From Adiantum capillus-veneris (lineage: Eukaryota > Streptophyta > Polypodiopsida > Polypodiales > Pteridaceae), in assembly GCA_014529385.2 (NCBI GenBank), contig CM043965.1, forward strand, positions 19,643,912 to 19,707,911: a DNA stretch of 64,000 bases, written 5' to 3'. A model generated the notes under the pieces. It did not search any database. It saw only the letters and a program-made list of their open reading frames with translations, and was not told the origin of the DNA. This document shows positions 22,609 through 34,804 of this stretch, piece by piece. Numbering within the stretch: position 1 is the stretch's first letter; each line of letters begins with the position of its first letter. The position numbers and the translations under genes are program-made.

Positions 22609-23245
22609 CTTTTAGTTGCAACATTCTACCTTCTATCACACAACTTGGCTTACTACCTATCACCAACCTTCTAGAGTATGCTAAATTGATATTGCAATTG
22701 AAATAAAAAAGTAGTACTTACTCATATTAGTTTATTTTTAAAAAGATACTATGGGTAGATTGCATGATAACGTTTTTCTAAGGTAAAACGATAAATCAAA
22801 ACAAACATAGAAGCTTCATTTGAACAAGTTTATATGGAAAAAGTCTTGCCTTTGAGGAGTTACAAAAGAAAAAGAAAACACTAGTTACACTTTTCATACT
22901 AAGGAAATAAAAGTAAAATAAAAAACTAGAAAGTGCATCATTTACGTGAGTGCCATACAGAAATATGGTGGAGAATCGGTACAATGTCTTTCTAAATCTA
23001 TAAGAAACGGAAGTCTTGCCCTTCTTGTAGTCCATTTCCTACTACATAGGCATGGTATTCAAGAACAAGATAACAAACATGAGTTTCTCTTTACTAATTT
23101 GGTAATCAAGTCCTTGACATGGCCACATGAAATTTTCTCTTGTAATTTCGTATGTTAGTCCTTGCCACCGCTATATTTTGCAATCAACATTTTTTGAGAG
23201 GTTACATTTTAGATAGAAAGTTGGTTAAGAACTTTATGTGTTTTT

Positions 23246-23650
23246 CTAAAGGGACGCAAGTTGGCGTACATATTCGAACAAAGTATTGCCAAGCACAACA
23301 TGTTTCTCCAATAGCCATTGACTAGCAATGTCGTAGTGAATTCTCTCAACTATGTGAAGGTCTTGCATAAGTAGCACACATGATAGCTTCAAGCCAAAAC
23401 AAATGTGGCAAAGCTTAACTCTTGACCATACACCACGCCACTTTGTAAGCAACCTATTTTTCCTTTCAGCAACACCATTTTGTTGAGGTGTATACGTCAT
23501 TGTACATTGGTGTTTTATCCCATAACTAGCCCTAAATGCATTAAACTCATGAGACATATACTTCCCCCTTAAATCTGAACAAAGGGTGATCATAGTACAG
23601 TTAGAGACCTTTTCAGCCATAGCGAAAAATTGTTTGAAGCACATGGCCAA
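23246..23650 (-). pseudogene. Ty1/Copia integrase fragment
   Basis: The minus-strand frame carries CSDLRGKYMSHEFN followed by YTPQQNGVAERKNR. This is the second catalytic Asp region and the Glu region of a Copia integrase core. The first catalytic Asp and everything downstream of integrase are absent. After AERKNR the frame drifts from the family pattern, which suggests a slip. Confidence 0.85.
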
Positions 23651-23679
23651 ACCTTGAGCATTCGTCTCATAGGTTTCAT

Positions 23680-23850
23680 AAACACTAAAGCCTCCACCTT
23701 CTCAAGATCGGCCTCTATACCATTTTGTAAGACCACATGACCTAACAAATGAGCTCCAAGTTGACCAACTTACACTTCTTTGGATTAATTGACCACTTTC
23801 CTTGTGCAATCTTAGGAAACACAGTTTCAGCTTTGATAGATGCTCAACCT
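23680..23850 (-). pseudogene. Ty3/Gypsy reverse transcriptase fragment
   Basis: The minus strand reads INPKKCK and then, after a frame slip near 23755, LLGHVVLQNGIEADLEKVEAL. This is the Gypsy RT segment just after the catalytic box. It lies directly beside a Copia integrase fragment in the same orientation, so two unrelated fragments abut. Confidence 0.8.
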
Positions 23851-24468
23851 TGGAACTGTAGTGTTGTTTATATGTCCTCCGTAAACATCCTGATAAAATT
23901 ACTTAGATAAAGTCCAAACACCTTGTTAATCCAATCTTGGAAAGTTATCTAAGAATTGACCAAACTATAGGGAATCCTGCGATAGGCAAAACATCCCCAT
24001 GGAGAAATAAATGTAGTATTCACATTAGGAAGGGAATGGGGTATAATAGGGCCTCTTTATTTGACATGGGATTAAAAATGGGATTAAGGAATGAGCAAAC
24101 GGGGGAGTGCCATGTGGACTAAAATGGTGGGCGTGACAGGTCCTTTAAGTGAGTGGTCAAACTTATAGGCGTAGAGGTGGAGTCGTCTTTTCTTTATTAA
24201 TAAAATGAAAAAATAAGAAAGTTTGAACCTTTCTCCATAAAGTTGGGGTAAAAACCCACTCTTTCTCTCTCTAGAGGCTACTGTCTCTCCCTCCCTAAAA
24301 GGGGGTGTTGCAAAAAACATGCTGTCATTCTCTCTATCCTCTTTTCTCTCTCTAAGGCTGCCATATCTACTCTCTCTCTCCTCTAGCTATGAGACCTACA
24401 TCTCCTTCTTCAGGCCCACTTTTCCCTTCAAATACCTCTTGCAATAGAGGTTTGAAACCTCCGTTCTC
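23851..24468. other. No recognisable gene
   Basis: Mixed-composition DNA with pyrimidine-rich TCTCTCTCT patches at 24255-24390. No coding signal I can support. Confidence 0.5.
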
Positions 24469-24800
24469 CATTGATCACTCAGCCTCATCTTCACACCTCT
24501 ACAGAAAGCTGTAGATCTATTGCATTGGATACTTCTACGGTATCTTCATCAACACCTTCCTTCTCCATTGAGCACTTAGCCTCACCTTGACACCTCTATA
24601 GAAAGCTGTAGATATGCAACATGAATTCTTATGGGGTATCTTCATTGGCAGCTTCTTTGGTCCTGCTTCCCCATCTAGGTGTGCAGGTGAGGTTAATCAC
24701 TCAACCTCACCTTCAATCCTCTACATGAAGCTATACATCTGAAGCACTAGTTTCTTCTTGAGTATCTTCATCAACACCTTCCTCGGTCCTTCTTCCTCAT
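24469..24800. repeat. Degenerate tandem repeat, three units of about 100-125 bp
   Basis: Units start near 24469, 24567 and 24691. Each carries an ATYACTCARCCTCAYCTTCA-like start, then CACCTCTAYAGAAAGCTGTAG and GTATCTTCATCAACACCTTC words. Confidence 0.8.
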
Positions 24801-27599
24801 CTAGATCCAAAATGATCTCCCCTCACTCATCCACAACATTTTGGATATTTGGCATAGGAGCATTGTTGGATAATATTATTATGCTTCTTCAGCATTTGTG
24901 TTGGTAAGAACAATGAGCTTAATTCATTCCTATTTCCAATATTCTCGTAACTTTGCTCACCATACTGTTTTTTTGTTTCCATCTTGCTTTTAGAGATTTA
25001 CAGTGGTGCCATTGTCTGTCTTTGTATACATTTTAGCATTTCTCGTTATGTCGCACTAATAAAAACCGTGTATATCAACTAACCTTCATTCTTGTCACAA
25101 CGTGTTTGCATTGCTTTCATGGATTCTTTAGGTGCTCATCAACGTGGGACTTTAATTGACTCAATAAGTTGCAACAACGTGCAAGACGATAGCAGTTTTT
25201 TGTTTGCTATCACGATTACAAATTATTTATGTGGGTGAAAATGTAGCCAAGTTCAAGCGGTTTACACAGGTGTCAAGCAAACATATGGCTTCTCAGATAC
25301 ATCATTGGAAAGGGAAGATCATGGGTTTCAAGAAAACTCAAGATGGTAAGCGTCTACTAACAAAGGTACAACATGTGTATATAGCTTCTCTATTGGTGCT
25401 TGACATGCTAGGTTTCTTGCAAATTGTACGTATTCTGCTTCTATTTAAATGTTTTGGAATGTATTGTTTATTCTTTTACCTCTTAGGTTGCTTTGATATA
25501 TGCACAATTTGATGTGTTTTTCTTTCATATAGTTTTCCATCTAACTTTACAGAGTGGGAGCCAATGGAATCTTTTACAAGCGGCTTTGAAGCTATCTATG
25601 TGGACCTTGGCAAGTTTTTATATGCAGAGTGTTTACCCCTTGAGAGCTTTCCTCACAAGAGAGATTCTTCTATGGCCATACTTATGCCACATTGAATGCT
25701 CTGTTATTGGTGAAAAATGGTATACAGATACCATATTGCAAACCAAGGTTTGTCAATGAAGTTTCCATATAGAAGATGGAAGCAAACAATGGGAGTATGG
25801 GAGACGCTCGACTCCAATATTTTTTTTCAAGAGATTGTGGGCCTTCAAATATTCCCACACATTGATATTGTGCCCGATATATGTGTCAATGATGACTGGC
25901 ATCATAGCCATCTTTGCAAATACCTCAATTCTTGAATAGTATTCCTTTTGTGTGAATAGAAAAATTATAAGGTCTAGAAAAGAGAAGGGGTTTACTTGTA
26001 CAAAAATATTATTCCCACCATGTATCATTGTAGAAGCTCAACCACATGGCCTTATCTTAATGAGAATTTTGTTTTACATCCCAACTCTATACATAACTAT
26101 TGATTGTAAAGTTTAATTTAAGTTCTTTTAATCTTTAATTCAATTTGGGTGTGATTATTTTGGTATTTCATGATTTTTTTTGAGTTTTGAGCGTTTCAAT
26201 GTTAAAAGTAATCAAGTTTTAGAAAATGGCATCCAAGAGTTGTATTATTGTGCAACAGTTTAGTTATCTATTTATCTTCTTTACAAAAATTAATTTAAAA
26301 TTCAATTTTTAGTAAGTAAGTGAATTTTAAGTAGTACTACATGGAGGCATGCATATGTGAATGTGAAATTGTTTTAAGGGACTTACACCATATGATTATC
26401 AATTGATTTTCTAAAGCATATGTACAAATCTGACAAGAATTTTTTATATTGCCTATTAAGATTTGTCAAAGGGCTTACTAAGAGGGACTACAAGCTAGAT
26501 GATTAGGATGGCCTCATCGACTTGGGCATGGGGTGTATAGGTATCCAATTGCTTTATTGGGACATGGTCTTATCTTTGCTAGTGCTTGAGAACACGGAGA
26601 GCGATAAGAAAAAAGGAAAAGGCAAGCAAGAATCCCCCGTAATCTTTGTTGAGGAGAGAGATAGGGAGGTTGAAGATATAAGTGAGCATGAAGAGGCCTC
26701 AATGAAACGTGTGCTCCTACAGGACTTTGACCCGATGGATAACATAGATCAAGTATTAGATGGAGATGAGGTGATAGAGGAGGTTCTAAACTTCCATCTA
26801 CTCACTTTGCATGCAATGGTGATAGAGTTGTTAATTTCTTTTTGTCAACGACAGTTGGACTTTGGTAGTATAAGAAAAATTCTTAATTATTTCATGCTCC
26901 AGGATTTTGTATGGAGCTTTGTAAATTATGGGATTCATGCTCTTTTAGTATTTTTGTATATCATGCAAAGCCACTATGATGGCTCTCCATTTCCAATTCT
27001 CCTTATTCATTGGTGGTGGGGAACGAGGTGATTTTCGTTTCCATGCAAGGACATTGTTCTTGTACTTTTTTCTTCACTCTCTAGGACTTTCCGTTCCTTT
27101 GTGGTTTGAGTCGTACTTTTCTTCCTCTTTTAAACTTTGTTTGGCATGTTCACTAAGGGTCTTGTCTTTTGTACCCTCTTTGTAAGAACTCTACTTATCT
27201 AGGAAAAAGGGGACACTTGGAAAAAGATTCAGAAGAATGTGTTGCAAACTTAGAACCCATAATGTGCATTGAGGGGTGCGTCTTGGACTAAAACATTTTT
27301 AAAATCCCTGTTGTGAGCTTCTTAATCTAGCACACATCTCAATCAAAGCTTGATGAGCATTTCTTCTAAAATAAACCTTTCGATTAACTATAGTTTTTTT
27401 TCCACCCAAATCAGTATCTCACATAGTGCTGCATACCTCCATGCAAGATGGGAATTTTTTTAAATATAATTTTATTTTTTTCTCTCAGCTCTGTACAAGT
27501 GATGGCTTCTAGGGGGGTGATGAAAAGAGTGCATCATATAGCCCTCCCCTGACACCACAGACTCTAGCCTATGTCCCAATATGAATGGTCATCTGCCAA
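24801..27599. other. Unassigned DNA with weak coding-like patches
   Basis: Several short open frames exist (for example 25204-25512 and 25717-25935), but none matches a family I recognise and they do not form a consistent spliced gene. The longest is described separately at 26528-27031. 26040-26480 is AT-rich and empty. Confidence 0.45.
26528..27031 (+). CDS. Unrecognised ORF, acidic N-terminal half
   Basis: The open frame is 167 residues from ATG 26528. Residues about 20-80 are acidic and charged (ESDKKKGKGKQE, DFDPMDNIDQVLDGDEV). The rest is hydrophobic and contains LLIHWWWG near the end. I do not recognise the protein. The charged half looks more protein-like than chance, but there is no supported promoter, intron or partner gene. 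It may be one exon of a degraded element gene. Confidence 0.25.
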   Translation: MGCIGIQLLYWDMVLSLLVLENTESDKKKGKGKQESPVIFVEERDREVEDISEHEEASMKRVLLQDFDPMDNIDQVLDGDEVIEEVLNFHLLTLHAMVIELLISFCQRQLDFGSIRKILNYFMLQDFVWSFVNYGIHALLVFLYIMQSHYDGSPFPILLIHWWWGTR

Positions 27600-30500
27600 G
27601 CATAGACTAGTGTCTCCACACCCTCAATCTAGGGCTCCAATCTATAATTGTAGGGTTTAAGCCTCCATCCATTTATGAACAGTTGTACTACCACAAAAGG
27701 CCCTTCCCATTTCAACAAAAACTTATTATCCTTCCTATGGTCAATTCGGTTGTCATATTGTAGCACAAGAGAACCCTCTTTGATGCCCTTCTTTATCACT
27801 TGGTTGTTGAACTTTCTTCATCACTTTTTTGCATGTGCAACATAGTATTGAATTGCTGATTCTCTATTTAGTTCTAACCACTCCAAGTCAATGATTTGTT
27901 GCTCCACCTTCTTCTTTTGATCATCCTCATGGTAGGCCTTTAAAACTCATAGACTTGCCAATTCTACCTATATGGGAAAAAGAGACTCATGTCCATACAC
28001 TAAGTGAAAAGGGGTAAACCCCAAAGATGTCTTGAAAGATGTCTCGTAAGCACAGAGTGCCGCATCTAAGTGTTTTCCCAAGCCTTTGGGTGCATATGCT
28101 CTTACTTAGTAATAGTTTTACAAATAAGGCCATTCACCTTCTCAAACTCCATTGCATTGAGGGTAATAAGGAGTAGAGTGCATATGCTTAATCTTCAACT
28201 TCTCCATTAACTCTCCTACTAGGTATGCTTGAAAACCAGGTCCTCTGCTAGATAAGATCTTAAAAGGCGTACCAACCCTACAAAAATGCACTAAAAAATG
28301 AAGTCCCCCACATCTTTAGTAGTAATCCTTCTAGTGGAGCGTGCCTTAGCCCATCTAGTCATGTAGTCTACCCCCATGATGACATACTCCTTTTTGGCAT
28401 GGGTGCATGGTAGTGGACCTATTGCGTCAATGCACCACTTCTAAAATGGACCATAAGTAATGATGGGATTGTGTTTCTCATATGCTAGTCTCCTAGGTCA
28501 AGCCTTTTGAGAGACCTCAGAAGTGTGGCACTAGTGTTGCACATGTCAATGTAGAATTGGAAAAAAAACCCCAGCTTGGAGATTCGAGAATCTTCCTACT
28601 AGTGATTTCTTAAGCAAAATGCCCACCACAAACTCCCTCAAGACAACTGCTTAGAATCCCTTTTCTCTCTTTGGTAGAAGGCAATTTTATAAATAGTGCA
28701 TCCTTCCCTTTGCAGTACAAATCTTCATTCACTATACAGTACTTGGTGGACTTTCTGGCCAACCATCTCCGTTCATTGAGACATGTGTGTTGGAGCCTCA
28801 CAATGCTCGAAGAAGTAGATAACATCTTGCAGCTCCTCCTTGACCACGATTGGTGCTACCATAGCATTCTGCAATTCCTCTATAGCTATAGAGAATCTTC
28901 TTCCTTGTTCTTATCTCTTGATACAAAGTGAACTTGCACACTCTTGAAATTTCTCATCAGAGACTTGGCTTCCCTCATTTTGGTAGCTAGTTTATCATTC
29001 TAACAAGCCCATACCCCTACCATTTGTTTCACTATAACCATGGAATCACCAAAAACATTTAACGTGGTGATTCTATTAGAGAGGCACCACTGCAAAGGAT
29101 GAGAGGATGGTACTCTGCCTCATTATTGGAATGAACATCCTCCAATTAAAAACCTTTGCAGAAGATCCTTTCTCCCAAAGGATTCATCACAACAATTCTT
29201 GCTGATGCTCTGTCTTTTACCCAAAGGATTCATCACACCAATTCTTGTTGATGCTCTATAGGGACCATCAAAGTACAAACTGTGAGCCTATGATAGAAGC
29301 TCAGGCTCAGGCAGGGGTGGAACCTTGCTAGGCTACACCTTCTCTAGTTTCTCATAGCATTTCTATGTTAGGACATCTACTAGGCATGCTCTAGTAGTCC
29401 ATTCCACTTGTAATGTGTAGTCAGATTCCTATAATTACACCACCCATTTTTCTATCCTTGGGGATAGCTCCATGTGCTACAAAGCATATGGGAAAACATC
29501 TTCTGTGGTAAGCCCAAAAAACCTTTTAGGTAACAAGTAGGCCCTAAAATTTTTCACCACAAATTTAAAGGCCAAGACTAATTGTTCTGTAGAGGAGAAA
29601 CCCCTCTTGGTTGTAGTCATAATCCTAATTGCAAAATACACAGGTATCATTCAATGTGTCTTTGGATCCTTTTGCATCAAGACTGCCCCCAATGCTTCAC
29701 ACCCAAGGCTAGGGTTGATGTAGAAGATCTCCTCCCAACAAGACTGCAAGACAATTAGTAAAGAGCCCAAAATTTCATTGACTTCCTCAAAGCACCTCTC
29801 ACTACTCTCATTACATGCCAAGGTTGCTTGCTTCATGAACTAATGTAGTGGATAGATTGCCTATGAGAAGATGTGAATAAAGCGACTCAAATAGTGTATC
29901 TTTTGCAAAATGATACCAATTTCTTCATGCTTGAAGGTGAAGGCAGAGCAAGGAGTGACTTCACTTGCTACCTTGGATTCTCTGATATGTCACTTATTCT
30001 TGTTCAATTTGTCACCCAATTGAGACAATCGTGTAAATCCTTCATCCACCTTGCTCAAGTGTAATGCCTTAGAGCTGTAGATGCAAAAATCATCAACTAA
30101 AACTCTTATGGACTTACCAAAATATTGCTGGAAAACCAAAGGCATGAATCATTGAAAGGTAGTTGGGACATTGTTAGGCCAAATGGTAACCCTATATGGA
30201 AAACACCCCCAAGGTGTAATGGAACTCATCTATCTCTAATCTTCATCTGCAATCCTTATCTAAAAATATTGTGAGTACACGTCACACACAATATACCTCT
30301 AATGTCCTACTAGCTCATTCAAGATCTCATCTTGGAATGGAAGAGGAAAATGATCCCTCTTTGTAGCAGCATTTAGAGACTGTTAATCCAAACACACCCT
30401 CCATTTACCATGTTTCTTAAAGGACACCAGTACCGAGGACACCCACTCCGAGTCCTCCATTGTGTAAGTGCACCCAACCTTTAACAATCTCTTTACTTCC

Positions 30501-30720
30501 TTCAACAAAGCATCTTGCCAAACCACTCCAAGCCTTCTCAGATTCAGCACACTAGTTTGCTACCTTCCTTCAAATGTATGCACTCTTGTGTCACAATGAC
30601 TCCTTTGATGTGTTCGTATCTGTGATAAATAGGCTAGCATGTTTCCTTAGGACCTGCATGTAAGACTCCCTCTCTTCTTTAGATAAGTCTTTGGCTAACA
30701 TGGTTTCTAACCCGTCTCAT
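27600..30720 (-). pseudogene. Ty3/Gypsy pol, heavily degraded, minus strand
   Basis: Read from 30720 down to 27600, family-specific pieces appear in pol order. RT pieces lie at 30720-29870 (DDFCIYSS-like near 30090). The RT-linked RNase H is at 29836-29651 (CWEEIFYINPSLGCEALGAV). A second RNase H has SNNEAEYHPLI near 29130. The integrase zinc-binding region is at 28825-28610 (EDLYCKGKDALFIKLP, CGGHFA). Integrase core and tail pieces include YGHESLFP near 27980 and KWEGPFVVVQLFINGW near 27690. Stops and frameshifts occur throughout. An internal 46-base duplication (ATTCATCACAMCAATTCTTG) is at about 29180-29260. No LTRs were identified. The order shows one original element rather than scattered debris. 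Confidence 0.82.
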
Positions 30721-30724
30721 CTAG

Positions 30725-31328
30725 TTTAGTTGTGGATTCAAAGGTTGTTTTAGATGCAAAACTTTGGCATGCATGTTTTGGGCATCTAAATTCTGCCAAT
30801 TTTTTGCTTTTGGAAAAATTTAATATGGTTGCTTTTTTGCCACCTCTTGAAGCACCTTCGAAGCATGTTTGTGAAGGTTGTATTTTGGGTAAGATACATA
30901 TTTCAAATTTTCCAAATAATGGTTCAGTAAGGGTTACATGCAGGTTGCAACTTGTGCATAGAGATGTTTGTGGGTATATGCAAGCTCCATCCTTACGCAA
31001 TTACCAGTACTTTGTGACTTTCATTAACGATAACTCTGGGCATGCATGGGTATGTCCACTTAAAGGTAAGTCCGAAGTATTCATGTGCTTCAAGAACTTT
31101 ATGGCTATGGCTAAAAATGTCTCTAAATGTACTATTTCCCCCTCCATTCAGATGGAGGGGGGCGTATATGTCTCATGGGTTTAATGTATTTTTGGCTAGT
31201 CGAGGTATAAAACGCCAATGTAAAGTGCCATATATAACTCCACAAAATGGTCTTGTTGAAAGGAAAAACAAGTAACTTATGGAGATGGCATGATGTATGG
31301 TCAAGAGTCCACATTTATTTTGGCTGAG
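30725..31328 (+). pseudogene. Ty1/Copia element, part 1 (pre-integrase and integrase)
   Basis: The plus-strand frame has the GAG-pre-integrase region (LWHACFGHLN, CEGCILGK) and the start of the integrase core (LVHRDVCGYMQ, FVTFINDNSGHAWV). A frame slip near 31150 leads to YMSHGFN, then ITPQNGLVERKNK. The frame contains TGA at the Arg position of the following MEMARC-like block. Copia similarity stops at the FWLSLA/FILAE segment (31317-31328) and resumes at 34805 in the same orientation, so the two parts are halves of one insertion. Confidence 0.85.
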
Positions 31329-32430
31329 TCTTGCCATACATGGAGCGAACTTTACTGAGCAAATGGAAAAATCATGCGAGACTCATGAGAGAGAGTTATG
31401 TGAGGTGTAGGAAATCACAAATCAGCACAAAACCACACCAATATATTGTTGAGTGATTTTATACCATGGCTCGAGTACCATGGTAGTAAATATACAAGGC
31501 CTGTAAAACCAAAATGTGAGATAAACTGAGCACAAAATTGATTTCATACTTGTATATTCCTTGAGTGCTTTCATACCATGGTAACAAATATACAAGGATC
31601 ATAAACCAAAACATAGGTCAAAAGACAAAGATAAAAACCGACACGTGCAAAAATGTACGTGTGCATAAATATCCATAATAAAGTGGAATTTTCACAAGTG
31701 ATCAAAGTGTTTCCCACCCAATGTTCTATGTCCTAGCTCTTTGATGTATCCTTCTATTGTAAGTGCTAACTTTAGGTCACTCACATTAAACCTTAAGCCT
31801 CAAACTTTGGCATGTGGAATGAGATTGCATAGTGGTATAGGAGACACTTGAAGCACCTGAACACTCTTGTCTTAGGAAACATATCCTCCCTAATGTCCAT
31901 GTTGAGGGTGTGGACCCATGGTTATAACACATTATATGCCTTGGAAGTGTCATTGTTTTAATTGGATGACTCATTATTCAAACTCTCCCTGATAGTAAGT
32001 AGGTCACTCTAAATAGAGCATGCAAATCTTGCTAGTCCAAGTGTAGGCACACAACTGACCATCACTCCCTCTGCTTGATTTTTAGACATGATGATACTAA
32101 TAGTGGCAAACATTGCACATCTTCCATATGACACTTCTCCCGCTTGATGCGACCACCCCCATGTATATGTACAAGGACTCAAAAGGCTTTACATACCGCA
32201 TGAGGAAGCAACAAAAATGCTTTTTGCTTGGCACAAGTACATTATCCATATGTTTCTTACAAAAGAAAATGGCGACATGTAGTGTAGTGTGGTGCATGTG
32301 CGCACATAGAGAGAAAAATAGAGATTCTCAATCTCGCTGGTTCGTGCAATATGTAACTTGTGTGTGAAGCACAGAGTATGTATAGTGCACCCTTGTGCAC
32401 AATAGACCACGTGGGTCCTCGACCTTGCGG

Positions 32431-32606
32431 TGATGTCTATTTGAATCAAACCTAAAGGGAATTTTGTTGGTGATGTCTATTTGAATCAAACCTAAAGGGA
32501 ATTTTGTTTGTCTGTGAAATTGATTTTTTAAAACACTTGAGCATATTTGATTGGAGACCCAAAGCGAAGCATAGCACTTGAGCATATTTGATTGGAGACC
32601 CAAAGC
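32431..32606. repeat. Two adjacent short tandem duplications (periods about 40 and 39)
   Basis: GTGATGTCTATTTGAATCAA with following sequence occurs at 32431 and 32471. Then GCACTTGAGCATATTTGATT with following sequence occurs at about 32535 and 32574. Confidence 0.88.
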
Positions 32607-32667
32607 ACGCAGACTGTTGGACTTGCAAGGCGGAGATGCCAGTGAAAGGCCTGCAGAAGGCACAGGG

Positions 32668-32669
<2 letters not shown>

Positions 32670-32709
<40 letters not shown>

Positions 32710-32753
32710 CTCGTGAACTGCAGCCAATAGGGCACGATCAGTGCAGCGGATAT

Positions 32754-32800
<47 letters not shown>
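32670..32800. repeat. (CT)n microsatellites, two blocks
   Basis: CT runs at 32670-32707 and 32758-32800, separated by 50 bases of unique sequence. Confidence 0.96.
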
Positions 32801-32801
<1 letters not shown>

Positions 32802-33058
32802 GCGCAGCCCAACCAGGGGAGCATCCACGTGTTGCTGCCGAAGGAGGTGCTAGAGAATGTACTACATGCGCAGGCTTAGTGTGTACGATACAATACACGC
32901 GGGATGGGAAGAGCCCCACGGATTTGGAGGGAGTGGTCAATGTAGGAAGCCGCAGAGCAAAGCCTATGATTCTAGCATATTAGCCCTGAGCACTCCAAAC
33001 TCCTCAAAAGAAGTCCACGGTGTCGTGGACAAATTTCAAAAGTTTTTGGACCTCTTTC

Positions 33059-33062
<4 letters not shown>

Positions 33063-33099
<37 letters not shown>

Positions 33100-33183
33100 A
33101 GAAGAAGAAGAAGAGAAGAGAGAAGAGAATTTTGACGTTGTAGGAAAATATCCCAAGAGACCTCGAAGATCTATTTGACAAGA

Positions 33184-33219
<36 letters not shown>
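33063..33219. repeat. (GA)n(GAA)n block and second (GA)n, with a dispersed repeat between
   Basis: GA at 33063-33096 passes into GAA repeats to about 33115, then unique-looking sequence, then GA at 33187-33219. The sequence after the GAA repeats (TTTTGACGTTGTAGGAAA, then GAGACCTCGAAGATCT) is a diverged copy of the one at 6490-6545. Confidence 0.9.
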
Positions 33220-33221
<2 letters not shown>

Positions 33222-33258
33222 GTAGTAGGACTTCCCGGCCCATGCAAACTTTGCTCTC

Positions 33259-33633
33259 ATGGCCGCAACAACGGTGGTAGATCAAGCCCCTGTGACCAAG
33301 CTGTCAGTGTACAAGGCGGCCAAGGAGAAATCCCCTGTGTACAAGCTGCCTATGGAGAAACCATCAATGGTGGAGAAGGCATTGATGGAGAAGCCACGGA
33401 TGGAGAAGTCCCCAATATACAAAACCCTGGTGTAGAAGCCACCTTTGTACAAACCCCCTGTCTACAAGTCCCCATCCTACGAGCCCAACCCCTACTACAA
33501 GCACCCCTACTTCCCCAAGTTCAAGCTCCCAAAATTCACCCTTTCTAAGTTCAAGCTGCCTAAGCTCAAGTTGCCCAAGTTCAAGTTTCCCTACTACAAG
33601 CCCAACTATCCCAGATATAAGTATCCCAACTAG
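33259..33633 (+). pseudogene. Cell-wall repetitive proline-rich protein fragment
   Basis: From ATG 33259 the frame reads Lys-Pro-Tyr-rich repeats of the PVYK/PMEKP kind, then YKPPVYKSPSYEPNPYY, and ends with FPKFKLPKF-type repeats and a TAG at 33631-33633. Such PPVYK/PVEK repeats are typical of plant repetitive proline-rich structural cell-wall proteins, which are secreted and cross-linked. A TAG at 33433-33435 splits the frame after 58 codons. No signal peptide precedes the repeats; a (GA)n tract does, so the 5' end seems lost. It lies within the segment that interrupts a Copia element, as if a host gene fragment was captured or moved with it. Confidence 0.72.
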
Positions 33634-33766
33634 GAAAACCACCCCAATACTTGCTTGCTCTCATCAACTTGCCTTGCCTTCAAGCTAGCTCCTATATTAC
33701 CTTCCTTCCCGCTTTCCTATTATTTCAAATATTCTTTGTAAAGTGGTCATATTTTACTCATCCATC

Positions 33767-33769
<3 letters not shown>

Positions 33770-33811
<42 letters not shown>
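33770..33811. repeat. (GA)n microsatellite
   Basis: About 20 GA units, 137 bases after the end of the proline-rich-protein fragment. Confidence 0.95.
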
Positions 33812-33813
<2 letters not shown>

Positions 33814-33884
33814 CAAGGTTTAAAAAGACTTTCCCATCGCTAGAGTGCCTCTAGTTTCATATGAAGACCTAGAAGGGGGATGAA

Positions 33885-34158
33885 GCTCACAATACCTAGA
33901 AGGGTTCAAGGGAAAAAGAAGAACGCACCAGATTTTGACTAGGTCCATCTATCCTCCATTGGTCTGACTCAAAATAGCTCTCAACCTGGCTTGCCAATTT
34001 TCCTTCATGAGAGCTTCAAAAGCTCACAATACCTAGAAGGGTTCGAGGGAAAAAGAAGAACGCACCAGATTTTGACGAGGTCCATCTATCCACCATTGGT
34101 CCGACTCAAAATAGCTCTCAACCTGACTTGCCGATTTGCCTCCATGGGAGCTTCAAAG
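33885..34158. repeat. Tandem duplication, 137-bp unit
   Basis: Two units start GCTCACAATACCTAGAAGGG at 33885 and 34022, with few differences. The second ends at the start of the 34172 CT tract. Confidence 0.92.
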
Positions 34159-34169
34159 CTCCAAAGCTT

Positions 34170-34171
<2 letters not shown>

Positions 34172-34265
<94 letters not shown>
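34172..34265. repeat. (CT)n microsatellite, 94 bp
   Basis: Uninterrupted CT repeats, about 47 units. Confidence 0.97.
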
Positions 34266-34268
<3 letters not shown>

Positions 34269-34804
34269 CCTTGCTAAATATGTTCACCCTTGGCTATTGT
34301 TTATCCAAGTCAGCGTTGGGCTCAACCAGGCGTGTTACAATGCCCTTGCTCCGTCACAACCTCTCACTAATTAGCAACATCCTTTGCATCATCAAACCTT
34401 TCTCCATGGCTTAGGTGGCAACTGTAAGCATGGCTACTCACATCGATGGCCGCAAGGTCTGCCACCACCACATCCATAGTGTTGGGGCTTAGGAAGAATC
34501 CATCCACACAGATGCCCTACAAATATGAGTAACATGCAATGGAGAATCTTTATAGAAAATTAAGCTTGAGTTGCTTTCAATGGGAATATGCCATCAATTA
34601 AAGGGGGTGCCACACTTGGGCAAGGATGGCAGGCCAACCATGTTTGAACTATATATAGAAACACATACTTTCCCCTCTCGTTATAGTGCTAACAAGTAGT
34701 GAAAATACTCTCACTGCTTTGTGATTTCCTATGTATTATTTTCTTCTATTTTGCTCGATTTTTGGGATCGCTCGTGAAAATTTACTTGGGGCTTGGGATT
34801 CCTC

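Larger units (their letters stand above)
21377..23245. other. AT-rich non-coding stretch
   Basis: No recognisable coding sequence. 21580-22270 is strongly AT-rich. The stretch includes the hairpin at 22410-22516 and a GA tract. Confidence 0.55.
31329..34804. other. 3.5 kb foreign segment interrupting a Copia element
   Basis: It separates Copia parts 1 and 2. Near-matching words flank it (ATTTTGGCTGAG at 31317 and TTTTGGCTTGAG at 34805). It contains several CT/GA tracts, tandem repeats and a proline-rich-protein fragment. 31346-32410 holds no recognised gene; an imperfect direct repeat there (GAGTGATTTTATACCATGG at about 31450 and its variant at about 31563) is the only pattern seen. Confidence 0.7.

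Noticed and set aside
22298-22666. Minus-strand ORF of 122 residues around the hairpin
   Set aside because: Part of it is Ser-Leu repeat from the GA tract, and the rest is the two hairpin arms. No protein-like conservation.
33364-33642. Minus-strand ORF rich in Leu-Gly-Val
   Set aside because: It is the antisense of the Lys-Pro-Tyr repeats of the proline-rich protein fragment.
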